DNA of 5,093 bases from Syntrophales bacterium (GTDB lineage Bacteria; Desulfobacterota; Syntrophia; Syntrophales; UBA2192): NCBI GenBank assembly GCA_025454095.1, contig JALOPC010000188.1:1-5093 (forward strand), written 5' to 3'. Shown here piece by piece: positions 1-5,046 of this stretch (its first letter is position 1; each line of letters opens with the position of its first letter). Below the pieces are notes generated by a model. That model did not search any database. It saw nothing but the letters and a program-made list of their open reading frames with translations, and was not told where the DNA came from. The position numbers were made by a program, and so were the translations under genes.

Positions 1-95
1 CGCGCCTCGATCAGGGTGATCGCTCCGCTTGCGTCCCGTTCGAGGCCGGCCGCGCTGATCGTGGACGCCCCGACGCAGATCCCGAGCGCCTTCAT
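1..95 (-). CDS. Acyl-CoA dehydratase activase-like ATPase (BadF/BadG/BcrA/BcrD family), N-terminal fragment
   Basis: Reading leftward from the ATG at 95-93, the frame is open to the window edge and gives 31 residues beginning MKALGICVGASTISAAGLE. This resembles the first beta strand and phosphate-1 loop of ASKHA-fold ATPases, in particular activators of 2-hydroxyacyl-CoA or benzoyl-CoA dehydratases. Those proteins use ATP to drive an electron from a 4Fe-4S cluster into their partner enzyme. The start is supported by a GAGGGA Shine-Dalgarno sequence (complement of 99-104) a few bases upstream. The loop usually reads GIDVGST; here the Asp position is Cys (GICVGAST), so a divergent subfamily is likely. 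Only the first tenth or so of the protein is present, so the assignment rests on one motif. The gene is divergent from the methyltransferase gene and not co-transcribed with it. Confidence 0.6.
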   Translation of the reverse strand, partial: MKALGICVGASTISAAGLERDASGAITLIEA

Positions 96-202
96 AGGGT
101 CCCTCACGAATGATGAAAAACGACGGGAATATTCCCTGCAGCCAATCCGGGGGTTAACGCGGGAGAATAACGCCGACAACTGCTTCAGGATGAGACGGCC
201 CT

Positions 203-231
203 ATTATGGACAAAATACCGGGCGAGCGCAA
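203..231 (-). promoter_or_regulatory. Possible promoter for the leftward activase-like gene
   Basis: On the minus strand TTGCGC (complement of 226-231) is followed after 17 bases by CATAAT (complement of 203-208). The -10 matches five of six consensus positions, the -35 only three. Transcription would begin near 196 and leave a leader of about 100 nt before the ATG at 95. The match is modest and could be chance. Confidence 0.28.
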
Positions 232-247
232 GGGGCAACAAGAAACA

Positions 248-271
248 GGGTATCGGGGATAGGTTATAGGG
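248..271 (+). repeat. GGGTATCGGG-type intergenic repeat, copy A
   Basis: One exact copy of the decamer GGGTATCGGG (248-257) is followed by degenerate copies (GGATAGG, then TTATAGGG). It lies in the spacer between the divergent activase-like gene and the methyltransferase gene. The same decamer recurs after the methyltransferase gene and after nrdD, always outside coding sequence. No function can be read from the sequence. Confidence 0.7.
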
Positions 272-388
272 AAGAAAAAGAACGACGCGCATGACAGAGG
301 CAGTCCCGAAACGAAGAGAGGAAACCCTGAAAAAGCTTTACCTCATTATACAAGGCGTGTATATCAATCCGCCGAAGGATGGAATGCA

Positions 389-1114
389 ATGCAGACACCG
401 GCAGGAAAGAACCGCATGGACAAGCGACCGGGCGTCATCCGGCCCCTGTTCAACCGGATGGCGGCGACCTACGACCGGGGCAACCGCACCCTGTCGCTGC
501 TGATCGACCAGGTCTGGCGGCGCAGGACCGTGAGCGCCCTGTCCATCCGCGACGGCCAGTACGTGCTCGACATCGCCACCGGCACGGCCGACATGGCCCT
601 CGAGGCGGCCCGCCAGGCCGACTGCCGCGTCGCGGGCATCGACCTCTCCGAGGCGATGCTGGGTGTGGCCCGCAGAAAGAACGCGCAGAGCCCCTTTGCC
701 GGCCGGTGCTTCTTCCTGCAGGGCGACGGCACGCGGACGCCCTTCCGGGACGAAAGCTTCCACCACGCCATGATCAGCTTCGGCATCCGCAACGTCCAGG
801 ACATGGACAGTCTTTTCCGCGAAACGCTGCGCATCCTCAAGCCCGGCGGCCGTTTCGCCATCCTGGAGTTCTCCCTGCCCGAGACCCCCGTCATACGCCA
901 GCTCTACCTTTTCTATTTCAGTCGGGTTCTGCCCCTGATCGGCGCCGCCATCGCCGGGAAGAAGGAACCCTACTTCTACCTGCGCGACTCCGTGCTGGAC
1001 TTCGAGCCGCCGAGGGCCCTCGAGCAGCGGATCCTGAGAAACGGGTTTCGCCTCGCCGCATCGCGGCCCTTCACCTTCGGCATCTGCCACCTCTACGTGG
1101 CGGAAAAACCGTAA
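389..1114 (+). CDS. ubiE: UbiE/MenG (COQ5) family quinone C-methyltransferase
   Basis: Predicted S-adenosylmethionine-dependent methyltransferase, 241 residues (family about 230-260). It would methylate demethylmenaquinone to menaquinone at the cytoplasmic membrane face; in an anaerobe menaquinone is the likelier product than ubiquinone. The first family signature is recognisable but altered at residues 28-43 (YDRGNRTLSLLIDQVW, with G for the usual M and D for the usual H). SAM motif I is VLDIATGTAD (59-68), with Ala at the last glycine-type position. The second signature is clear at 148-162 (RILKPGGRFAILEFS), and SFGIRNV (130-136) is also typical. Two starts are possible: ATG 389, with AAGGA at 375-379, and ATG 416, with AGGA at 403-406 (232 residues). 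Both have 9-base spacing, and homology begins only at about residue 17, so the start is not settled. No partner gene is adjacent; a long palindromic repeat begins just after the stop. Confidence 0.9.
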   Translation: MQTPAGKNRMDKRPGVIRPLFNRMAATYDRGNRTLSLLIDQVWRRRTVSALSIRDGQYVLDIATGTADMALEAARQADCRVAGIDLSEAMLGVARRKNAQSPFAGRCFFLQGDGTRTPFRDESFHHAMISFGIRNVQDMDSLFRETLRILKPGGRFAILEFSLPETPVIRQLYLFYFSRVLPLIGAAIAGKKEPYFYLRDSVLDFEPPRALEQRILRNGFRLAASRPFTFGICHLYVAEKP

Positions 1115-1118
1115 TGCA

Positions 1119-1270
1119 GGGTATCGGGTTCAGGGTACATGAAGAAGGGTATCGGGTATAGGGTCCGAAGGTATTAAGAATGCTATAAGTACATTCTTCT
1201 TCATTCCCGATACCCGAGTCCCGATACCCGATACCCCGCTTCATCTTCTGATACCCGAGACCCTGGACCC
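1119..1270. repeat. Long imperfect palindrome built from GGGTATCGGG repeats, copy B
   Basis: The left arm has GGGTATCGGG at 1119-1128 and 1147-1156. The right arm has the complement CCCGATACCC at 1206-1215, 1220-1229 and 1227-1236. The arms pair well: ATGAAG (1139-1144) with CTTCAT (1239-1244), a 2x2 internal loop, then a 13-base perfect match of 1147-1159 with 1224-1236. Further out, GGGTTCAGGGT (1126-1136) matches ACCCTGGACCC (1260-1270) with one G-T position. In the middle AAGAATG (1176-1182) and CATTCTT (1192-1198) form a hairpin with a 9-base loop. It starts 4 bases after the methyltransferase stop codon, so in RNA it could act as a 3' stabiliser or weak terminator. The arrangement resembles a non-autonomous repeat element with inverted arms, but no transposase is present. 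Confidence 0.8.
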
Positions 1271-1328
1271 TCGTATTTATCTGGTATTGCATTTCCCCGC
1301 CCGAACCGTTACCCTCTTCGCCAACCCG

Positions 1329-1466
1329 GGGGGCCGAACCCCAACATATGGGTTAGGGTGTCGTTCAAGGCCCCCACATGTAGTATGTTTTTTTGACACT
1401 TTGAGGAAACCCGACACCGGGGGCCAAAATGCCCCGAAAGGCCCTCCCCGAGCGGTTCCCGGGGAG
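1329..1466. other. G/C-rich block with competing base-pairing, possible structured RNA
   Basis: Several perfect complementary segments occur in 138 bases. GGGGGCC (1329-1335) can pair with GGCCCCC (1369-1375), enclosing a hairpin AACCC/GGGTT (1337-1341 with 1350-1354). GGTGTCG (1357-1363), inside that outer stem, is complementary to CGACACC (1412-1418) outside it, giving a pseudoknot-type crossing. A second GGGGGCC (1419-1425) can compete for 1369-1375, or fold locally as GGGGC/GCCCC (1420-1424 with 1431-1435). CTCCCCG/CGGGGAG (1444-1450 with 1460-1466) adds another stem. It lies upstream of the nrdD promoter, so it is not part of the nrdD leader. I do not recognise a known RNA family, and the strand is undetermined. 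An open frame runs through it but has no family resemblance. Confidence 0.4.
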
Positions 1467-1513
1467 AACGGCTCCTCAAACCCCGTCAAAAAACAGGCAC
1501 TTGCCCTGAAAAT

Positions 1514-1561
1514 GCGTTTTTTGCCGCCCTCAAATTTTTTTGACCCTCCGGCGGCAAACGC
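1514..1561. other. Strong nested hairpin upstream of the nrdD promoter
   Basis: TTTGCCGCC (1520-1528) pairs perfectly with GGCGGCAAA (1550-1558). GCG (1514-1516) with CGC (1559-1561) extends the stem past three unpaired T. The loop holds a second small stem, TCAAA/TTTGA (1530-1534 with 1539-1543). There is no T-run after the stem on the plus strand, so it is not a textbook rightward terminator. It could be a DNA-level feature or the end of the structured block just upstream. Confidence 0.45.
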
Positions 1562-1568
1562 CCGGTCA

Positions 1569-1579
1569 GTTCCAGGAAC
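1569..1579. promoter_or_regulatory. 11-bp palindrome GTTCCAGGAAC, possible operator
   Basis: A perfect inverted repeat (GTTCC-A-GGAAC) sits beside an AT-rich stretch (1580-1590) about 65 bases upstream of the nrdD -35. It also lies next to a weak leftward promoter-like pair, complement of 1607-1612 (TTGCTG) and 1585-1590 (AATAAT) with a 16-base spacer. An operator role is only suggested by symmetry and position; I cannot name the regulator. Confidence 0.22.
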
Positions 1580-1640
1580 AATTAATTATTACGGGAAGTT
1601 GGCCGTCAGCAAACCTCGAGAAAGTTTTTTTAATTTTCTC

Positions 1641-1669
1641 TTGACTAGATGTAGTGTTTGCATCAAAAT
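1641..1669 (+). promoter_or_regulatory. Predicted nrdD promoter
   Basis: TTGACT (1641-1646) and CAAAAT (1664-1669) are separated by exactly 17 bases, matching the housekeeping sigma-70 pattern at five and four of six positions. Initiation would be near 1676, leaving a leader of roughly 110 nt. The two NrdR-box-like sites overlap this promoter: the first covers the -35, the second covers the predicted start site. That is a repressing arrangement. Confidence 0.6.
1642..1657. promoter_or_regulatory. NrdR box 1 (upstream half of a tandem pair)
   Basis: The sequence TGACTAGATGTAGTGT matches the NrdR-box consensus acaCwAtATaTwGtgt at 12 of 16 positions, by my own count. The conserved C and G of the core (1645 and 1654) are present. 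NrdR is an ATP-cone repressor that senses dATP/ATP and binds paired boxes upstream of ribonucleotide reductase genes. This copy overlaps the -35 hexamer. Confidence 0.6.
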
Positions 1670-1673
1670 TGCA

Positions 1674-1689
1674 CCACTATATCTTGTGC
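1674..1689. promoter_or_regulatory. NrdR box 2 (downstream half of a tandem pair)
   Basis: CCACTATATCTTGTGC matches acaCwAtATaTwGtgt at 13 of 16 positions, including CTATAT and the core G at 1686. Its core C (1677) lies 32 bp from that of box 1 (1645), about three helical turns, which is the usual phasing of paired NrdR boxes. It covers the predicted transcription start of nrdD. Confidence 0.7.
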
Positions 1690-1694
1690 GACAC

Positions 1695-1734
1695 GGACAC
1701 TTTGCGTAGAGGGGACGCAAACCTACTCCTGTCC
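1695..1734 (+). other. Stem-loop in the nrdD 5' leader
   Basis: TTTGCGT (1701-1707) and ACGCAAA (1715-1721) form a perfect 7-bp stem around the loop AGAGGGG. GGACA (1695-1699) and TGTCC (1730-1734) can close an outer stem, leaving an 8-base pyrimidine-rich bulge (1722-1729). It lies entirely in the predicted leader and ends about 40 bases before the ribosome binding site. It may affect mRNA stability; no riboswitch class is recognised. Confidence 0.4.
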
Positions 1735-1773
1735 ATCTCATTCTCACACTCGCGTTCTATAAAATCTAAGCAA

Positions 1774-1780
1774 AGGGGGA
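1774..1780 (+). promoter_or_regulatory. Ribosome binding site deciding the nrdD start
   Basis: AGGGGGA lies 5 bases before ATG 1786. It fixes the start there rather than at an in-frame GTG at 1654. The GTG falls inside NrdR box 1 and upstream of the predicted transcription start. It would also add 44 residues unlike any NrdD N-terminus. Confidence 0.8.
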
Positions 1781-1785
1781 ACCGA

Positions 1786-3945
1786 ATGTTCACTCAAATT
1801 CGGAAGCGGGACGGACGTGTTGTCAAATTCGACCCGGAAAAGATCACCAACGCCATTGCCAAGGCCGGGGCTGCCACGGCCGAATACGAAGCGGGCACCG
1901 CGAAACGCCTGACCATCAAGGTGCTCACGCTGGCCGAGCAGCTCCTGGGCGACCGCATTCCCAGCGTCGAAGAAATCCAGGACATCGTCGAGGAGACCCT
2001 CCTTCAGTCTCCGTACCGCAAAACCGCCAAGGCCTACATCATCTACCGCGACCAGCACGCGCGACTGCGCGAGGTCGTCAACAAGATGGAGGTGGACCTG
2101 GTGGATCAGTATCTCCAGAAGAACGACTGGAAGATCAACGAAAACTCCAACATGGACTACTCCCTCCAGGGGCTCAACAACTACATCTCCTCGGAGGTGA
2201 GCAAGGTCTACTGGCTCAACGAGATCTACACCCCCGAGATCAAGAAGGCGCACTCCGACGGGGACTTCCACATCCACGACCTGAGCCTCCTTTCGGTCTA
2301 CTGCGTCGGGTGGGATCTTTACGATCTGCTCATCGAGGGCTTCCGCGGGGTGACGGGCAAGGTGGAGAGCCGCCCGGCCAAGCACCTGCGCAGCGCCCTG
2401 GGTCAGGTGGTCAACTTCTTCTACACCCTGCAGGGCGAGGCGGCAGGCGCCCAGGCCTTCTCGAACTTCGACACGCTGCTGGCGCCCTTCATCCGCTACG
2501 ACAAGCTCAGCTACCAGGACGTCAAGCAGGCCCTGCAGGAGTTCATCTTCAACATCAACGTCCCCACGCGGGTGGGCTTCCAGACGCCCTTCACCAACGT
2601 GACCCTCGACGTCAACGTGCCGAAGCACTACGCCGACCGCAACGTCATCGTCGGCGGCGTGCCCCGGAAGGAGACCTACGGCGAGTTCCAGGAAGAGCTG
2701 AACCTTTTCAACAAGGCGTTCTTAGAGGTGATGGCGGAGGGGGATGCGAAGGGCAGGGTCTTCACATTCCCCATCCCCACCTACAGCATCACCCGCGACT
2801 TCGACTGGGACAACCCCCTGATGAAGGGCCTCTGGGAGATGACGGCCAAGTACGGCGTGCCCTACTTCTCCAACTTCGTCAACTCCGACATGAGCCCCGA
2901 GGACGCCCGCAGCATGTGCTGCCGGCTCCGCATCGACAACCGCGAGCTTGTCAAGCGCGGCGGCGGCCTCTTCGGCTCCAACCCCCTGACGGGCTCCATC
3001 GGCGTCGTTACGCTCAACATGCCCCGGCTGGGCTACTTATCAAAGTCCGAGGAGGAGTTCTTCGAACGCCTCGAGCGGCTCATGTACCACGCCAAGGAGA
3101 GCCTCGAGATCAAGCGCAAGGTCCTGGAGACCTTCACGGACCGCAACCTCTACCCCTACACGAAGCACTACCTCAGGGGCATCCGGGAGCGCATGGGCAG
3201 CTACTGGAAGAACCACTTCTCCACGATCGGCCTGGTGGGCATGAACGAGGCCTGCCTGAACCTCATGGGCCACACGATCGCCGAGCGCGAGGGCATGGAC
3301 TTCGCCAAGCGCGTGCTCGACTTCATGAACGCCAAGCTCCTCGAGTACCAGGCCGAGACGGGCAACAACTTCAACCTGGAAGCCACGCCGGCAGAGGGCA
3401 CCTCCTTCAGCCTCGCGCGGATCGACAAGGCGAAGTACCCCGAGATCATCTCGGCCAACGAGAACGGCGGGCCCGCCTTCTACACCAACTCGACGCAGCT
3501 GCCGGTGAACTACACCGACGACATCTTCGAGGCCCTCGACCTGCAGGACGAGATCCAGGTGAAGTACACGGGCGGCACCGTGTTCCACACCTTCATCGGC
3601 GAGCGCATCGCCGAGCCCGAGGCGGCCAAGGTGCTGGTGCGCAAGATCTGCGAGACCTACCACATGCCCTACTTCACGCTGACGCCCACCTTCAGCGTCT
3701 GCCCGGACCACGGCTACATCCGCGGCGAGGTCGAGGCCTGCCCCGACTGCAACACCGCCACCGAGATCTACTCGCGCGTCGTGGGCTACCTGCGGCCCGT
3801 CAAGCAGTGGAACAAGGGCAAGCAGGCCGAGTTCGAGCTGCGGCAGACCTACCGCGTCAACGGGACGGCTTCGGAGGAGACGGAAGACAAAGAGGCGCGG
3901 GTCTACCTCGTGGAGAACACCCAGCAGACGGGGGTCGCGCGCTGA
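1786..3945 (+). CDS. nrdD: Anaerobic (class III) ribonucleoside-triphosphate reductase, NrdD
   Basis: A 719-residue cytoplasmic enzyme that reduces ribonucleoside triphosphates to dNTPs using an oxygen-sensitive glycyl radical. The N-terminal ATP cone spans about residues 3-93, beginning TQIRKRDGRVVKFDPEKI, and is the allosteric on/off site. The barrel follows: FHIHDL (161-166), YCVGWDL (172-178) with Cys173 as a likely active-site cysteine, and MCCRLRID (377-384), where one of Cys378/379 should be the thiyl-radical cysteine. Near the C-terminus are a zinc site, CPDH (639-642) and CPDC (652-655), and the glycyl-radical motif RVVGYLRP (664-671) with Gly667. The motifs look closer to the Thermotoga-type NrdD than to the E. 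coli type; this is from memory. After QTYRV (687-691) comes an acidic 28-residue tail. Activity requires the radical-SAM activase NrdG, which is not in the window. The NrdR boxes imply repression when dATP is high. All key residues are present, so it should be functional. Confidence 0.97.
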   Translation: MFTQIRKRDGRVVKFDPEKITNAIAKAGAATAEYEAGTAKRLTIKVLTLAEQLLGDRIPSVEEIQDIVEETLLQSPYRKTAKAYIIYRDQHARLREVVNKMEVDLVDQYLQKNDWKINENSNMDYSLQGLNNYISSEVSKVYWLNEIYTPEIKKAHSDGDFHIHDLSLLSVYCVGWDLYDLLIEGFRGVTGKVESRPAKHLRSALGQVVNFFYTLQGEAAGAQAFSNFDTLLAPFIRYDKLSYQDVKQALQEFIFNINVPTRVGFQTPFTNVTLDVNVPKHYADRNVIVGGVPRKETYGEFQEELNLFNKAFLEVMAEGDAKGRVFTFPIPTYSITRDFDWDNPLMKGLWEMTAKYGVPYFSNFVNSDMSPEDARSMCCRLRIDNRELVKRGGGLFGSNPLTGSIGVVTLNMPRLGYLSKSEEEFFERLERLMYHAKESLEIKRKVLETFTDRNLYPYTKHYLRGIRERMGSYWKNHFSTIGLVGMNEACLNLMGHTIAEREGMDFAKRVLDFMNAKLLEYQAETGNNFNLEATPAEGTSFSLARIDKAKYPEIISANENGGPAFYTNSTQLPVNYTDDIFEALDLQDEIQVKYTGGTVFHTFIGERIAEPEAAKVLVRKICETYHMPYFTLTPTFSVCPDHGYIRGEVEACPDCNTATEIYSRVVGYLRPVKQWNKGKQAEFELRQTYRVNGTASEETEDKEARVYLVENTQQTGVAR

Positions 3946-3951
3946 AAACCC

Positions 3952-3982
3952 GGGTATCGGGTCCAGGGTATCGGGTATAGGG
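3952..3982 (+). repeat. GGGTATCGGG-type intergenic repeat, copy C
   Basis: Two exact decamers (3952-3961 and 3966-3975) overlap the companion motif GGGTCCAGGGT (3959-3969), followed by TATAGGG. It begins 6 bases after the nrdD stop codon and has no inverted partner here, unlike copy B. The companion motif is the same as the complement of 1260-1270. Confidence 0.75.
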
Positions 3983-3993
3983 AAAAGACAATG

Positions 3994-4041
3994 ACCGGGC
4001 TGCTGGGGCGCTGAAAGGCGCATCGGCAGCCCGGTTTGGTT
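3994..4041 (+). terminator. Rho-independent-type terminator after nrdD
   Basis: ACCGGGCTGC (3994-4003) pairs perfectly over 10 bases with GCAGCCCGGT (4026-4035), followed by TTGGTTT. An inner GCGC/GCGC pairing is possible in the 22-base loop. The T-tract is interrupted by GG, so efficiency may be moderate. It separates nrdD from the downstream oxidoreductase gene and indicates nrdD is transcribed alone. Confidence 0.65.
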
Positions 4042-4062
4042 TAGGCGGGGAACGGGGACGTT

Positions 4063-4080
4063 GTTGACTAAGTTGACTAA
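4063..4080 (+). repeat. Tandem 9-bp direct repeat (GTTGACTAA x2)
   Basis: Two perfect head-to-tail copies of GTTGACTAA, preceded by AACGGGGACGTT, sit just before the oxidoreductase gene. It could be an operator with two half sites, a remnant of a small mobile element end, or a repeat of unknown origin. TTGACT also resembles a -35 element, but I see no good -10 at the right distance. Confidence 0.4.
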
Positions 4081-4107
4081 CCCTTCATGCTTGTCCGAGC
4101 AACAGAG

Positions 4108-4638
4108 ATGAAAATTTCCGTCATCCTCGCCCACCCAGTGGACGGCAGCTTCAACCACGCCATCGCCTCGAGGGCCGTCAAGGCACTCAAGCGCAACGGC
4201 CATGACGTCTTTTTCCATGATCTCTACCGGGAACGATTTGACCCAATCCTGACGGGCGCCGAGATCCCCAAGGGAGCGACCCTGCCGCCTGCAATGGAAC
4301 GGCACTGCGCGGCGATCCTGAAGGGCTGGGTCGACCGGGTCATCCGGCCCGGCGTGGCCTACGAGTTTCTCGAGGGTGACCAGGGCGATGGCATCCCGAA
4401 GGGCCTCCTGAGGGCAAGAGCCGCGGTTATCTTCAACACCTCCAACACGCCCGCGGAACGCGAAAGCAGCGTCTTCGGGAACCCGCTCGAAACGCTCTGG
4501 AGAAATTGCATTTTCGGGCTCTGCGGCGTCGGAAACGTTTATCGGAAAATGTTCACCGTCGTCGTCACCAGTTCGGCGGCCCAGCGGGTGCAGTGGCTGA
4601 ACGAAGTCGAAGATGCCATGAACCTGCATTTCCCGTAA
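4108..4638 (+). pseudogene. Flavodoxin-fold NAD(P)H:quinone oxidoreductase-like gene with an in-frame internal deletion
   Basis: The 176-residue product belongs to the NAD(P)H dehydrogenase (quinone)/flavodoxin_2 family, FMN-dependent cytoplasmic two-electron reductases. Typical features are ILAHPVDGSFN (6-16), the phosphate-binding loop of the flavin; GHDVFFHDLY (31-40); LKGWVDRVIRPGVAYEF (71-87); FNTSNTP (109-115); and LETLWRNCIFGLCGV (127-141). Between ERHCA (64-68) and ILKGW the family normally has about 21 more residues, ending in a segment like VHPNWWGQPPA. Here ERHCA joins directly to AILKGW at about 4306-4314, so strand beta-3 and the WW/PPA loop beside the flavin are missing. The frame is intact. 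It could be a recent pseudogene, an assembly collapse or a truncated variant; I favour loss of function. ATG 4108 is chosen because the family starts at MKISVILAHP; an upstream in-frame ATG at 4087 adds 7 residues, and neither start has a strong ribosome site. Confidence 0.7.
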
Positions 4639-4984
4639 AATCCTCCCCTGCCCCCCTTCATCGAAACATCACGAAACCGGGCTCATCAGCCGCAATGGCG
4701 ACCGGCTTGCGACAGAGCAGGGGCGACCCCGGGCGGCGGAGCGGCCGCGACGCATGCCCGCGTCCCATCCCCGCTGAAATACTGCTCCCTCTCCGGGAGC
4801 GGATTGGAATAACCGCCTGACTTCACCGGCGGCGGGATTATCTGCCATCCAGTTCGTTGAGTGCTGTAAATGCTTTCCAGGCCCGTTTCTTTATACACAA
4901 TCTTCCCGGGAGCAAACGGGTCATGCCGGGAAAATAGTGAGTACGCTGGAAAAGCAGGGGCGCGGGGGGGATGATACAGACGCA

Positions 4985-5011
4985 AAGGCTCTCACTTCAG
5001 GGGAGAGCCTT
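4985..5011. terminator. Perfect 9-bp hairpin, possible terminator of either strand
   Basis: AAGGCTCTC (4985-4993) and GAGAGCCTT (5003-5011) pair over nine bases around a 9-base loop. Read leftward the stem is followed by a short T-run (TTTGCGT), read rightward by TGTGTGT. Neither is a strong U-tract, so terminator activity is uncertain. Confidence 0.35.
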
Positions 5012-5023
5012 GTGTGTACAGGG

Positions 5024-5046
5024 CCTGGAAGCGTGATTATTCCAGG
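5024..5046. other. Second 9-base-loop hairpin adjacent to the terminator-like stem
   Basis: CCTGGAA (5024-5030) and TTCCAGG (5040-5046) form a perfect 7-bp stem with a 9-base loop. The left arm can instead pair with TTCCAGGCCC at 4875-4884, giving two alternative structures. No function is evident. Confidence 0.35.

Noticed and set aside
1119..1270. CRISPR array interpretation of the repeats
   Set aside because: The units are about 10 bases, irregularly spaced and occur in both orientations, with no uniform spacers and no cas genes nearby.
1401..1425. Resemblance of GAGGAAACCCGACACCGG to a conserved RNase P RNA segment
   Set aside because: Only a few bases match the GAGGAAAGTCCGGGC-type motif, and the other conserved RNase P helices and its partner segment are not found.
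1277..1489. 70-codon leftward open frame across the structured block
   Set aside because: It starts and ends within inverted repeats, with no domain or ribosome site. It may look conserved in databases only because the DNA element recurs, so I do not call it a protein.
1287..1709. 140-codon rightward open frame through the spacer
   Set aside because: It has low-complexity, hairpin-driven composition, no recognisable domain, and runs across the nrdD promoter and operator.
1654..1785. In-frame GTG start that would extend NrdD by 44 residues
   Set aside because: It lies inside NrdR box 1 and upstream of the predicted transcription start, lacks homology to NrdD, and the ATG at 1786 has an excellent ribosome binding site.
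2310..3980. Very long open frames overlapping nrdD in other frames and on the other strand (also 3040-4629)
   Set aside because: They are shadows produced by high third-position GC in nrdD; their translations are Arg/Pro/His- or Val/Asp-rich and lack family motifs.
4686..4985. 99-codon leftward open frame in the 3' region
   Set aside because: No domain, hydrophobic pattern or ribosome site supports it, and it runs through several hairpins.
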